From: Cinnamomum chago
Lineage: Eukaryota > Streptophyta > Magnoliopsida > Laurales > Lauraceae
Length of the DNA: 64,000 bases
Direction: 5' to 3'
Assembly: GCA_038049695.1 (NCBI GenBank)
Contig: CP142452.1
Coordinates: 50,860,501-50,924,500 of the forward strand
Shown here piece after piece: positions 12,787-24,850 of the stretch. Under the pieces are notes generated by a model. The model worked only from the letters and a program-made list of their open reading frames with translations. It was not told the DNA's origin and did not search any database. The position numbers were made by a program, and so were the translations under genes. How positions within the stretch are numbered: the first letter of the stretch is position 1; each line of letters starts with the position of its first letter.

Positions 12787-12879
12787 GGTCCCGTTGCCGG
12801 TTACCTTGAGGAGGAGCCGGAGGAGGCGGTAGGTGAACCGGAACCCTTAGTTGAGTGGCGTGCTGATGATGTCATGTAG
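12787..12879 (+). other. Conserved short acidic reading frame inside LTR (30 codons plus stop)
   Basis: Encodes an acidic segment ending LVEWRADDVM then TAG, directly after a CTCAG/GT context that resembles a splice acceptor. Homologous frames occur at 23910-24002, 27469-27561 and 39865-39957, and on the minus strand at 13854-13985 and 60831-60962. The last two are open for 43 codons and start CQTVV. I do not recognise the peptide in any family. It lies in the transcribed part of the LTR, so it could be an upstream ORF. Confidence 0.5.
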
Positions 12880-13311
12880 ACATCGAGTTGCTATGAGAGG
12901 CGTAACATTTTGGGGGAAAACTATTTAACCATTCTTATGGATTACTGTTTTGTTATATTAGCCTTTGTTGGCCTCTAATTTTGGGGAAATGTAACTAAAT
13001 GATCTTTTATTTAAACTCTAACTTACTTCTGGGAAACATGCTATAGATCATTGCTCATTCTGATACAGTAGTTCATACTTATGTTATTGCCTTCATGACT
13101 AAGAATAGTCTAACTATTTGATTTGCTACATGCTTCCGCACTTAAAAGAAATATTCATTTATGGTTGTGATATCCTCACTGCGGACACTTGTGGGAAATT
13201 AAATAAATGTATGGTGTGATATTAATGTGGTACATCATCATTACATTATAGACATTCATTGGTCCCGATCCCGGATTAATCCTTCGGGCCCTGTCCGTGG
13301 TCGTGACAAAC

Positions 13312-13323
13312 TGGTATCAGAGC
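13312..13323 (+). other. Primer binding site of gypsy 1 (tRNA-iMet)
   Basis: TGGTATCAGAGC three bases after the LTR, complementary to the 3' end of initiator tRNA-Met. Confidence 0.95.
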
Positions 13324-13853
13324 GAGACGTGTTTCAAGCATTTAAAAGAAACTAGAAATCCTAAGGACGTGGCGAGGATCCGTTAGATCTTTCGCTAGCT
13401 AGTATCGTGTGAGCAATGTGTGACCCTTTATATTATTATGTGTCGCGACCCCGGACCGGGAATCCCAATCCGGGATCGGGACCATTAGTGTGTGATGATT
13501 ATTCAAGAGGATTACCCACATCCTCAAAATAATCTTATTTAATTTCCCACAGGTGTCCGCGGTGAGGATATCAAAACCTTGCATGGATATTTCTTTTTAA
13601 TGCGGAAGCGTGTAGCAAATCAAATAGTTAGACTATCTCTAGTCATGCAAGCATTTACATCAATATCAAACTGTATCAGAAAGAGCAATGATATATAGCA
13701 ATGTTTCCCAAAAGTTGTTAAAGTTAGACAAGTTATCATTTAGTTACAATCCCCAAAATTAGAGGCCAACAAAGGCCAATATTACAAAATAATAACCCAA
13801 AGAATAGTTAACAAGTCCTTCCCAAAATGTTACGCCTCTTGGCAACCCGATGT

Positions 13854-13985
13854 CTACATGACATCGTCAGCACGCCACTCAACTAGAGGCTGCAGCTCAC
13901 CTACCGCCTCCTCCGGCTCCTCCTCAAGGAAACCGGCAACGGGACCTGAGTACCAAAGCAAAGGATCAGACACGACGGTCTGGCA
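13854..13985 (-). other. LTR-encoded acidic reading frame, 43 codons plus stop (solo LTR copy)
   Basis: Opens with CQTVVSDPLLWYSG, continues through a glutamate-rich centre and ends LVEWRADDVM. It aligns without gaps to the 43-codon frame at 60831-60962 in a clearly different LTR family: 21 of 43 residues are identical. Function unknown. Confidence 0.5.
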
Positions 13986-14899
13986 AGAGAATGACAAGAT
14001 ACAACAACAATAATAGAGGAAATCTCTTGAAAAGCATATAAATCTGTTAAAGCAAGAACTCTCATAAAGCAGGTAAATCATTTGCTATAAAACAAGTAAA
14101 CAAGATAAAACATTTGAGGTAACCAAGGAATCGGGAATAACAAGGTGGCAATCACATAAAGCTAAGTCCTCTGTCACTAAAGTGACAACAGTATCACGGG
14201 ACGTTGATCTCAGTCACACAAGGTGAGGAGAAACAACGTATACATATATACAATATAACTATACGGGAACGGGACCACGGTAGCGAACCGGGTATCGGGA
14301 CGGGGCCACGGTGGTAAACCGGGCATCGGGATCCAAACTGCAGCTGGCGGGACGGGAGAGGGATTTCCAAGTCAGTGGATCAGACTGACATGGTATCCAA
14401 GCTTAGTGGTGCCGACTCATAGGATAAAACCAATCGAGACATATGCAAGTAAATCAAGTACAGTAGATAAACGGGTAAAACGGGGTGCTCAAGGGCACAC
14501 TATCATTTCATGTCGGGCAATGCATTTCGGGACAATTAACTGTTACTAATGTAACTCCAATGCTTTCGGGAAAACAAGTCATGTAATACAAGTCTTGGAA
14601 ACGAGGTGAAATAACGAGTTATAACACATTTCGGGTAAAATACTAATTTCAAAATCTATTTAAGTGAATAGGGGTCCCGTATGTCTATTGTAGTCCTTAC
14701 TTGGTACTCCGTGAGTTTGAAGACATTCCGGGCTCCTTATTCACTTTTATGATTTTTCAAAGTTTCGGATGACATCTTTGTGATATGGTTTCTTTCTCGG
14801 ATGGCATCAACAATGCCTAGTGAATCCCTTTCGATTGACAAAGCTCAACGCTCGAACGAACCGGAGAGTTCGTTCGAGCGGGGAGCTTTTCGAAATCTG

Positions 14900-15222
14900 G
14901 GAAATTTCGGTTACCTGGCGGTTAGCTGGCGGTTAGCCGCCGATGCATTCGGCGGTTAGCCGCTGGGTAACCGTGGAGCTGACCGAATTTCAGGTGAGAA
15001 TTCTGATGCTCTCGGGAAAAGGAACCGTGATTGTGCGGTTGGCTGGCGGTTAGCCGCCGATGGGTTCGGCGGTTAGCCGCTGGCTAACCGTGAGGCTGAC
15101 CGCGTTTTCAGGTGGAAAATGATGCTCTCTGGAAAAGTCACCGCGGTGCGCGGTTAGCTGGCGGTTAGCCGCCGATGCATTCGGCGGTTAGCCGCTGGCT
15201 AACCGTGAGCTGACCGCCAGTT
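14900..15222. repeat. Palindrome island in solo LTR: three ~110-bp tandem units
   Basis: Three tandem units each carry GCGGTTAGCCGC-type palindromes and their partner GGCTAACCG, separated by spacers containing CTCTSGGAAAAG-like sequence. Units begin near 14900, 15012 and 15128. The same kind of array, diverged, occurs at 61785-62095 in another LTR family. Confidence 0.85.
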
Positions 15223-16606
15223 ACGAAAATGCTCACTGAGTTCAGTTTTGAGTCATTTTCCTCCTCAAAACCATCTTCCTCACATCCACAAGGTCCTTAC
15301 AATAACATTGGGCTAATAGTTCCTCCAATGCATCTCTTTATACTTCTCCAAATCCTCATTAAGAGTTCTCTCTATCACCTCTTCCATGCCAAATCCAATG
15401 CAAGAATAGGAAGGAAAACAAACCATTCCACAAACATTCATCTAAGCTATCACAAGGACAATAAATGCTTTACCAACATGCTTATAAAACAATGAATGAG
15501 GCTATTAAGATATCTTATGAACATTTATTCCAAAACAAAATACATTAATGATAATATGGAAAATCCATAAATACTAAGCCAAACCATTTCAACTTAAAAA
15601 CATTCAAGCATTCACTTGCCTCAAGTCTTCAATTAATGATATTAAGCTCTATCAAGTCCTCCAAGAAAATGGTCCAAGCTACAATGCAAAATCCCCAAAT
15701 AAAGCCCTAACATGGGTCAAACAATATAATGACTAGGAAACCTTTCAAAAATGGAAATGTAGCTTAACAAGAACTAGAGGAACACTAATCTAGGAGATGG
15801 GGAGAATCACTTACTTGGATGGTCTTCAAATGAAGAGGACTAGTTCAAAGAAGATCTCTAGATTGATGGGTTCCTCCAAAAACGGTATCAATGGAATGCT
15901 TGCAAGATGAGGAAGGAGAAGATGACCTTCATTGCTTGGTTGGTGGACTATTGGTGAGGCTTGGAGATGAAGAAGCAAGGAGAAGAAGAAAACCACAAGA
16001 ACCCTAGGTTCAGTTGTGCTGGAGCAATGGAGAGTGAATGAGAAAGAAGAGGTGGGTTCTCTTTTGTTAACAATGAGGAGCTTGGGTCCCACAACTTAAG
16101 AAGCTAAATGGACTGAAATCATCTAATTCGGGACCTCGGATGAATTCGACGAAGAAGGAAGAAATGTTCGTCGAAATATCTACTTTCCAAAAAGTCTATG
16201 TTTCGCGGGTTTCGGGAATAATGAGTTTTGGTACAGATTTGGTGTGTAAAGACTGTTTTGCCCTCAAGGCCAAGAATTCGGGTTTCGTGATCTCAAACGA
16301 GAACGGGATCAACATGAAAGTTGTTGGAATCCACAAGATGAATGCAACGGGCCAAAAACACAATTCACAACAAATCGGGAAATTTCTCGAGAAAATACCA
16401 AGCCGAAAAGGGAACCCCCAAAGGGCCCCACAAGAAATCCAAAACACACAAAGTAGCCCAAAACTAAAATCAAGGTTAAATCTAAACCCAACTTAACCAA
16501 GAATCACTAATCAAGCTTAGCACTAACACGCAACTTAATTAGCACTAATCGGGATCACTCGGGTCGGGGTCTTACATTATGTGCTAACAATTTATTTTGC
16601 AGCATC

Positions 16607-19600
16607 ATGCCACCTCGTAAGAGACCAGGGAATGGCAACCCTTCTGCTAGCGATAGTGATCACACAGTTCCACCTGAAGAGGATAGGGTTGATAACAATC
16701 CACCAAATCAATTTCAGCAGATGATGCAAGCAATGCTTGACCAACAGCGTCAAGCTAATGAGAATCAAGCTAGGTTGCAAGAACAAATGCTCAAAAGAGA
16801 GGAAGACCATGCTAGAGAATTGGCCGATATGCAGAGACAGTTATTGGAAGTATTACAGAGAAGACCCGAGCCGGTTCAACCTCAGCCCGCAATCGTTATC
16901 AATCAAAGGCAGCATGACCCGAACGCTTTGTTTGAGCGGTTTCGGAAGAGGGCTCCGAAGGAATTTCTTGGAATAGAGGACCCAATAGCCGCAGATGATT
17001 GGTTAGAACATACAGAGAATATATTTGAGATATTCCAGTGCACAGGAGGAGAAAGAGTGAAGCTAGCATCATCTCTATATAGCGGTACAGCAGACAGATG
17101 GTGGAAGACGGTTAGAGAGGAATACAGGACCATGGCTGATGCAGAGGTTTGGGAGAACTTCAAGAGGCAGTTCCATGATAAATATGTGCCCACTCACATC
17201 AAGAAACAAAAGGCCATAGAATTTCAGCAGCTTGTATAAGGAAGTATGACATTCTTAGAGTATCTCACCAAGTTTGAGAGACTGTCCAGATATGCTCCGG
17301 AGTTGGTGGATACGGTGGAGAAGAAAATTGCCAAGTTCTTTGAAGGACTTAACCCTTTCATTGAGAGGGATGCCACCGGAGTGGTGCCACCTGCTACCTT
17401 CGATGAAGCGGTGAAGAGGGCTTACAAGTTTGAGAACTTCCACAACAAGATCCTTAGAGTGCAAGGCAAGAGTCCAGCTCAGCAGCAGAACTACCAACCC
17501 CAGAGAAATCATCAGAACAAGAAGCAAAGGACAGGGCCAAATGTTCATAATCCAGTGGTTTGCATCCGTTGTGGGAAGAACCATGCCAGTGCTGAATGTC
17601 GTACCATTACAGGAGCATGCTTTAGGTGTGGTTCGATGGACCACCAAATGAGGGATTGTCCTAGACCGAATAGGCAGAATCAGCAACAGCAGCAAGGACA
17701 ACAACGTCCAGCACCACCATAGAATGCATTGGTTGTCCAAAACCAGGCAAGGCCACTCCAGCAACAAGCACCACAGCAACAACAGCATAGACAACAGCAG
17801 CAGGCCCGTTATCAGCAAGGACAGAACCAGAATCATCGTGCACCGCAACAACATAGGAATGCGCAACAAGGCAGGCCACAACAGGCACAAAATAGGCCAC
17901 ATCATCGAGGACAAATCTACGGGGTCAATAGAGTTGATGCAGAGGCAGTGGGAAATGTAGTGGAAGGTACACTTCTTGTTTGTGGGATAAAAGCTAAGAT
18001 TTTATTTGACCCTGGCTCTAGACATTCATTCTTATCCCATGAATTTTATAAGTTGATTGATATGCATGCTAAAGAACTTGAGTTTATTTTGACTGTGGCA
18101 ACCCCAGTAGGCAAACAAATTATTTGTAGAACATATTATCCTAGTTGCACAGTCCAGTTAGGAGAAGTGGTTTTAATCGCAGATCTCATTTCTTTGGAGA
18201 TGTTTGATTATGATGTCATCCTAGGGATGGATTGGCTGGCAGGGTACCATGCCACAATGGATTGTTTCCATAAGACCCTCACTTTCAAGTTGGTTGAGAC
18301 ACCAGCAGGAGTGTCGTTTCAGGGAGAGAGGAGGAATCCTCGTGCAGGGTTTGTTTCAGCATTGAAGGCTGAGAGACTTTTGAGAAGTGGTTGTGAAGCT
18401 TATTTAGCGTTTATCACGGAGGATAAACGGTCCCAAGGGGGTGGAGGAGATCCCAATTGTTTGGGAATTCCTGGATGTTTTTCCGGAGGAGATTCCAGGT
18501 TTACCACCCATGAGGGAGATTGATTTCACTATTGAGTTGTTACTAGGGACCGCTCCGATATCTATTGCACCATATAGAATGGCTCAAGCAGAGTTGGGAG
18601 TGTTGAAGACTCAGTTGCAAGAGTTGTTAGATAAAGGTTTTGTGAGACTGAGCATTTCACCATGGGGAGCTCCAATCTTGTTTGTTAAGAAGAAGGATGG
18701 TTCGATGAGAATGTGTATAGGTTATAGAAGATTGAATCAAGTGACCATCAAGAACAAGTATCCTTTGCCAAGGATAGATGAATTGTTTGATCAATTGCAA
18801 GGTGCTTCATACTTTTCGAAGATTGACTTGAGATCCGATTACCATCAATTGAGAGTTAGAGAAGCAGATGTGTTGAAAACAGCTTTCCGGACAAGATATG
18901 GCCACTATGAGTTCCTAGTGATGCCATTTGGGTTGACTAATGCACCGGCAGTGTTCATGGCATTGATGAACAAGATTTTTGCAGAGTATCTAGATCAGTT
19001 TGTGGTAGTACTTATTGATGACATTTTGGTGTACTCCAAGACCAAGGAAGAGCATGAGGAGCACTTGAGGATAGCACTTCAACTCTTGAGAGAGAATCAG
19101 CTGTATGCGAAGCTCAACAAGTGTGAATTTTGGCTAGACCAAGTAGCATTTTTGGGGCACATTATCTCCAAAGAAGGATTGTCAGTGGATCCGTCCAAGA
19201 TTGAAGCAGTAGTGAATTGGGAAAGACCGAAGAATGTGACAGAAATTAGAAGTTTTATGGGATTAGCAGGCTATTATCGGAGGTTTGTGCAAGGATTTTC
19301 GTCGAGTGCGTCACCATTGACGAAGTTGACAAGGAAAAATGCACCATATGTATGGACAGATCAGTGTGAAGAGAGTTTCCAAGAGCTAAAGAAGAGATTG
19401 ACTACAGCACCAATCCTTACTTTGCCATCCGGAAGCGGCGATTTGACTATTTTTACCGATGCTTCGAATGTTGGACTTGGTTGTGTTTTGATGCAAGAAG
19501 GAAAAGTGATTGCTTATGGATCTAGACAGTTCAAAGATCACAAGAAGAACTATGCCACCCATGATCTTGAGTTAGCAGCGGTTGTGTTCGCGTTGAAAAT

Positions 19601-21377
19601 GTGGAGACATTACCTCTATGGAGAGCAGTTCGAAGTCCACTCCGACCACCGCAGCTTACAGTACTTGTTTTCACAAAAAGAATTGAACATGAGGCAGAGA
19701 AGATGGATGGGATATATAAAGGATTACGATTTTCCAATCAAGTATCACCCGGGGAAAGCTAATGTAGTTGCCGATGCCTTCAGCAGAAAATAAGTAGGCT
19801 TGGCAAACCTAAGTGGAGCCTGTATCTTTGAGCAATTTGAAGAGTTGAGTATAAACTTGCAGCCACTAAAGAAGGGTGTTTTGTTAGCAAATATGTCAGT
19901 TTTAGAGCCTTCTTTCATTCAAAAGATCAAGGATAGCCAATTGCAAGATCCAGAGTTGGCCAAGATTTCAGAGCATATAGTAGAACGTCCTGACTTCCGT
20001 ATTGTTGATTGAGTTTTGTACTACCGTGACCGTCTATGTGTGCCTAACATCGAAGATTTGAGGAATGACATCATGACCGAGGCTCACAACACAAAGTATT
20101 CAATGCATCCAGGCAGCACAAAGATGTATCAGAATTTGAAGGGCAGATTTTGGTGGAACAATATGAAGATAGAGATTGCAGCGTTTGTCTCCCGTTGCAT
20201 GACCTGTCAGTTGATCAATGCAGAACATCAGAGGCCTCCAGGGTTGTTGCAACCGTTAGAGATCCCGGAATGGAAGTGGGAGCCCATTACCATGGACTTT
20301 ATTTCGGGACTGTCGAGGACTAGCAGAGGCAACGATGCGATATGGGTCATTATGGACAGTCTCACCAAGTTAGCGCATTTCCTTGCTATGAAGACTGGGA
20401 AGAAGATGCACATGCTACCGTTGGCATAATTGTTTGTCAACGAGATTGTCAGTCGTCATGGGCAGCCAGTTTCTATCACTTCTGACAGAGACAGCAGATT
20501 CGTCTCGAGGTTCTGGAAGACGCTACATGAGTCTATGGGTACGAGATTACAGTTCAGCACGGCTTATCACCCTAAGACAGATGGCCAGTCGGAGAGAACG
20601 ATTCAGACTCTTGAGGAAATGCTTCGTGCTTGTGTGTTAGACTTCAAGACTCAATGGGATGAGACTCTACCATTGTGTGAGTTCGCTTACAACAACAGTT
20701 ACCACTTGAGCATTGGAATGACTCCTTTTGAGGCCTTGTATGGCAGAAGGTGTAGGACACTTGTATGTTGGGAAAAAGTCGGCACTCGTAGTTTCCATGG
20801 ACCGACTATAGTGAGTGAGACCAACGACAAAATCAAGTTGATTCAGGAACGTCTAAAAGTGTCTAGGAGTAGACAGAAGAGCTATGCAGACTCCCACCGC
20901 AGAGATTTACAATTCAAGGAAGGAGACAAGGTCTTCTTGAAAGTGTCACCTACAAGGGGAACATTGAGATTTGGACAGAAGGGCAAGCTATTACGGAGAT
21001 ACATCGGACCCTACGACATTGTGAGTAAGATCGGTGACGTGGCTTATAGATTAGCCTTACCACCCTAGCTATCCGGCGTACACAACGTCTTCCATGTGTC
21101 TATGTTGAAGAAGTATGTCCACGATCCGTCCCATGTGCTCCAGCATGAGCCATTGGAGATTCGAGAGGATGCTACCTACGTTGAGAAGCCCGTTGAGATC
21201 ATCGATACAAAGGAACAAGAGTTGAGGACGCAGACTATTCAGTGGGTAAAGGTACTATGGGAGAACCATGGACCGGAAGAGGCAACGTGGGAATTACGAG
21301 ATCAAGTCCAGAAGAAGTACCCACATCTACTACCTGAGGTGAGTTTCATGTTTCATTTGGAGGACCAAATGCCCTAA
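16607..21377 (+). pseudogene. Ty3-gypsy gag-pol polyprotein (chromodomain type), inactivated
   Basis: Starts MPPRKRPGNG just after a CAGCATC context shared with gypsy 2. Order: gag with a coiled-coil glutamine/arginine region, zinc knuckles (CFRCGSMDHQMRDC near 17620-17660), a glutamine-rich linker, protease (DPGSRHS; gypsy 2 has DPGSTHS), reverse transcriptase with LIDDILVYS at about 19012-19038 (catalytic aspartates present), RNase H ([10 protein letters not shown]), integrase zinc-binding region, integrase core (TMDF, SDRDSRF, SERT), and a C-terminal chromodomain ending in QMP. Lesions: TAA 17237, TAG 17720, one extra G near 18436-18440 shifting the frame, TAA 19791, TGA 20010, TAA 20427, TAG 21066. 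All other segments align end to end with gypsy 2. Confidence 0.95.
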
Positions 21378-21388
21378 GGGAGGGAGGA
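21376..21388 (+). other. Polypurine tract of gypsy 1
   Basis: A 13-bp purine run overlapping the gag-pol stop and abutting the 3' LTR; it primes plus-strand DNA synthesis in this class of element. Confidence 0.9.
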
Positions 21389-24300
21389 TGTAAGACTCCG
21401 ACCCGAGTGAACCCGATTAGTGCTAATTAAGTTGGGTGTTAGTGCTAAGCTTGATTAGTGATTTTGGCTAAGTTGGGTTTGGAATAGCTTTGGTTCTAGT
21501 TTTGGGCAAATTTGAGTGCTTTGGTAATTAGTGGGGCCCTTTGGGGGTTCCCCTTATGACCTTGCATTTACTTAGGGGATTTTCCAAATTTGTTTTGAAT
21601 TGCATTTTTATCCCGTTTCATTTATCTTAGTGATTCCTACAACTTTCATGTTGATCCCATTTTCATTCGAGGCCCCGATACTCGATTTACAAGCCTTGAG
21701 GGGCAAAACAGTTCTTTTACACTAAACATGTACCCAAAACTTGATATCCCCGAAACCCGCGAAACATATACTTTTTGGAAACTAGATATTTCGACGGTCA
21801 TTTCTTCCTTCTTCGTCGAATTCATCCGAGATCCCGAAAGAGGTGATTTCAGCCAAACAAGTTCCTTTAGTAGTGGGACCCAACCCCATTTGTTAACAAA
21901 GGGAAACCCACTCTTCATTTCATCTCATTCTCCATTGTCCCAGCACAAACCAGCAACCTAGGGTTTTCTTGCAACTCCTCTTCTTCTTCTTCTTCTTGCT
22001 CTCTCCATCTCCAATCCATACCAAACCCGCATCAATCAAAAAATGGAGATCACCATCCTCTTCCTCACCTTGCAAGCTTCCTTTTGATACCATTTGTGGA
22101 GAAATCTTCCAACCTTGAGATCTTCTTTGAGCTAGTTCTTGCCATTTGAAGGACATCCAAGTGAGTAATCCTTCCCATCTTCTAGATTAGTGTTCTTCTA
22201 GCCTTAGGGAAGCTCCATTTTCATTATTGAAAGTTCTTTCTTCTTCATTCATGGTTTGACCCATTTTAGGGTTTGTTTTGGGGGTTTTTGCTTGTAGCTT
22301 GGATTTTGAGCTTGAGAGGTGATTAGAGACTTGAATTTGCTTGATTAGAGACAAAGGCAAGTGGATGAATGGATAAGTTTTTGAACATTTACATGTTTCA
22401 TGGAAATCTCTTGTTTTACACTATTGGTTCTTAATGATTTTTACATGTGTTTTCATAGTTTTCCTTCCCTTGATTTCTATTACTTTTGAAATGCATATTG
22501 ATGAGTTGATTTCTCTATTATACATCTTGATAAATGTATCCATTATGTTGTTAAAGTGTAGATGAATCTTATGGATAGTGGTTTTCTTTTCTTTGATGTT
22601 TGAATGCGAAGAAGAAGGTGTTTGGATTTAATGTTCATTGAAGTTTGATGGGAGTTTTTATTTTAGTTTGGATGTTTGTTGAAGCAAGGAAAAGCTCAGT
22701 TGTATAAGAGTACAAGTGGAAGAGAAGGGTGGGAAAGGATATAACAAAAACAACAAAATTTCGGATGCCTGGGAGGTTTCTGCCTCCTGGGGTCCGGACG
22801 CCAGGTTTCGGGCGTCCGGACGCCAGGAGACAGAGACCTTGGTGCCCTTTTCTGCTTCCGGGCGTCCAGACGCCGGGAACTTGCAGGAAAAAAAAAGGGC
22901 ACTTTGAAACGCCTATAACTTTTGATTCACATATCGGATTTGGAAGTTCTATATACCGTTGGAAAGCTCTTGAAGCAAGGAATCCAATGGTATACTTATC
23001 TTAGTGATCAAAGATTGAAAAATGAAGTATATATTTGAACAAATGAAAACCAGTATGTGATTAAGAGTTTTTAGCTTGATATTGTGCATTTGAAAATCGT
23101 AAAGTGTATAAGGAGCCCGGAATGTCTTCAAACTCAAGGAGTACCAAGTTATCATTACAATCGACATACGGGACCCCTATTCACCTTAAACAAATCTTGA
23201 AATCATTATTTTTCCCAGAATTGTATTAGTTCATTGTATTTCCTCATTTCCAAGATTTACATTACATGATTTGTTTTCCCGAAAGCATGATAGTTACACT
23301 AGTAACATTGACTTGTCCCAAAGTGTACTGCCCGACAATAAATGAAAGTTATGCATTTGAGTATTCTTGCCCCGATCATTTATTTACTTGAACTTGATGT
23401 ATTTTGCATATGTCTGGATTTGCTATTTAACCTATGAGTTGGCATCACTAAGCTTGGATATCCTTGTCGGTTTGCTCCACCGACTAAGAGATCTCTCTCC
23501 TGTCCCGCCAGCTGCAGTTTGGATCCCAATGCCCGGTTTATTACCGTGGTCCCGTCCCGATACCCGGTTCGCTACCGTGGTCCCGTCCCGTATATTTATA
23601 TTATATATATGCTTTGCGTTGAATCTCCTCACCTTGTGTGACTGAGACCAACGTCCCGTTATACTTTTGTCACTTTGGTGATAGAAGACTTAGCTTTATG
23701 TGATTGCCATCTTGTTAGTTCCCGATTCCTTGGATACCTTATATGTTTTATCTTGTTTATTGTTTCTAGTAAATGATTTATCTCCTTTATGTGAGTTATT
23801 GCTTAAACAGATTTCTATGCTTTTCAAGATATTTCATTTATCATATGTTGTTGTACCTTTTCACTCTCTTTCCAGACCGTCGTGTCTGACCCATTTGCTT
23901 TGGTACTCAGGTCCCGTTGCTAGTTACCTTGAGGAGGAGGCGGAGGAGGCGGTAGGTGAACCGGAACCCTTAGTTGAGTGGCGTGCTGACAATGTCATGT
24001 AGACATCGAATTGCTACGAGAGGCGTAACATTTTGGGGGAAAACTATTTAACCATTCTTTTGGATTCCTGTTTTGTTATATTGGCCTTTGTTGGCCTCTA
24101 ATTTTGGGGAAATGTAACTACATGATCTTTTGTTTAAACTCTAACTTACTTCTGGGAAACATGCTATAGATCATTGCTCATTCTGATACAGTAGTTCATA
24201 CTTATGTTATTTCCTTCATGACTAGGAATAGTCTAACTATTTGATTTGCTACATGCTTCCGCACTTAAAAGAAATATTTATTTATGATTGTGATATCCTC

Positions 24301-24431
24301 ACTGCGGACACCTGTGGGAAATTAAATAAATGTATGGTGTGATATTAATGTGGTACATCATCATTACATTACAAACATTCATTGGTCGCGGTCCCGGATT
24401 AGTCCTTCGGGCCCGGTCCGGGGTCATGACA
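21389..24431 (+). repeat. 3' LTR of gypsy 1 (3043 bp)
   Basis: Same termini as the 5' copy. It is 32 bp longer, and nearly all of that (29 bp) is an extra palindrome-containing unit in the island at about 22781-22809. Promoter repeats and TATA lie at 23543-23612, the hairpin at 23668-23683 and the acidic frame at 23910-24002. Confidence 0.95.
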
Positions 24432-24436
24432 GTTGC
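24432..24436. repeat. Target site duplication GTTGC, right copy (gypsy 1)
   Basis: Exact copy of 10293-10297. Confidence 0.95.
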
Positions 24437-24704
24437 CAAAACCCATTCCCTATGTGCTTCCCATTCCTTTCTTTATTTCCTTTTATGATGAAACTTGGAT
24501 GTAGGTTCCAAACTAGATGCATGCCAAACATAAAATCATGGGTTGTGGAACATATTATCATAGTCATCATGCGATTGACTGTATTCCAACTCAAAGCATT
24601 CAAGGTCATCATGTGATTGATTGTATTCATAATCATATGCACATGTTTTTGTCTGTTCTCTTTTGAGTAATGTGATTAACTTATTGATTATTCAATTTTA
24701 AGAT

Positions 24705-24850
24705 ATGGACAAGACTTGGATGACACTGGATAACGAAGATCGCACGGTGAGAATGGGTCAGGAGTATCGTGATGGGGTAAAGTCATTTATTGAATTTGCA
24801 AAGGCGAATGATGGGGATGCTACTGATATTTGGTGCCCGTGTAGGGTTTG
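24705..24850 (+). pseudogene. CACTA transposase (TNPD), first part of exon 1
   Basis: Begins MDKTWMTLDN and continues through FIEFAKAN to CPCRVC, the cysteine-containing transposase-associated N-terminal domain that precedes Transposase_21 in plant En/Spm elements. Gypsy 2 interrupts it inside the RVC/KNN junction. The reading frame continues at 40382 once the insertion and one GTTTG copy are disregarded. Confidence 0.9.
24846..24850. repeat. Target site duplication GTTTG, left copy (gypsy 2)
   Basis: Repeated exactly at 40377-40381. Confidence 0.95.

Larger units (their letters stand above)
10298..13308 (+). repeat. 5' LTR of gypsy 1 (3011 bp)
   Basis: Begins TGTAAGACTCCGACCCGAGTG and ends CGTGACA, followed by AAC and the PBS. 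It contains a palindrome island (two GGCGTCCGGACGCC copies at 11688-11701 and 11738-11751), a promoter region (12420-12488), a hairpin (12545-12560) and a short acidic reading frame (12787-12879). Confidence 0.96.
13436..16581 (-). mobile_element. Solo LTR of a related gypsy family, nested in gypsy 1 leader
   Basis: The LTR spans 13441-16576 (3136 bp), reads TGTCGCGACC...GGTCTTACA on the plus strand, and is flanked by TTATG duplications (13436-13440, 16577-16581). It is oriented opposite to its host. Its ends match the gypsy LTR family (TGTAAGACCCCGACCCGAGTG on the minus strand), but its palindrome island is of another type. A solo LTR arises by recombination between the two LTRs of a full element. 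The gypsy 1 leader resumes exactly afterwards, matching the uninterrupted leader of gypsy 2. Confidence 0.96.
10298..24431 (+). mobile_element. Ty3-gypsy retrotransposon 1 (Tekay/Del-like, chromodomain), with nested solo LTR
   Basis: A complete element: LTR 10298-13308, PBS 13312-13323, gag-pol 16607-21377, polypurine tract 21376-21388, LTR 21389-24431, flanked by GTTGC. Domain order protease, reverse transcriptase, RNase H, integrase plus a C-terminal chromodomain places it among chromoviruses. A 3136-bp solo LTR (13441-16576) interrupts the leader; without it the element is about 11 kb. A 260-bp sample of its LTR pair differs by roughly 2 percent, so it is neither brand new nor ancient. The polyprotein is dead (six stops, one frameshift). 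Confidence 0.96.

Noticed and set aside
17255-17914. 219-codon minus-strand frame opposite gypsy 1 gag
   Set aside because: Antisense of the glutamine-rich gag/linker region; low-complexity leucine-rich translation without domain.
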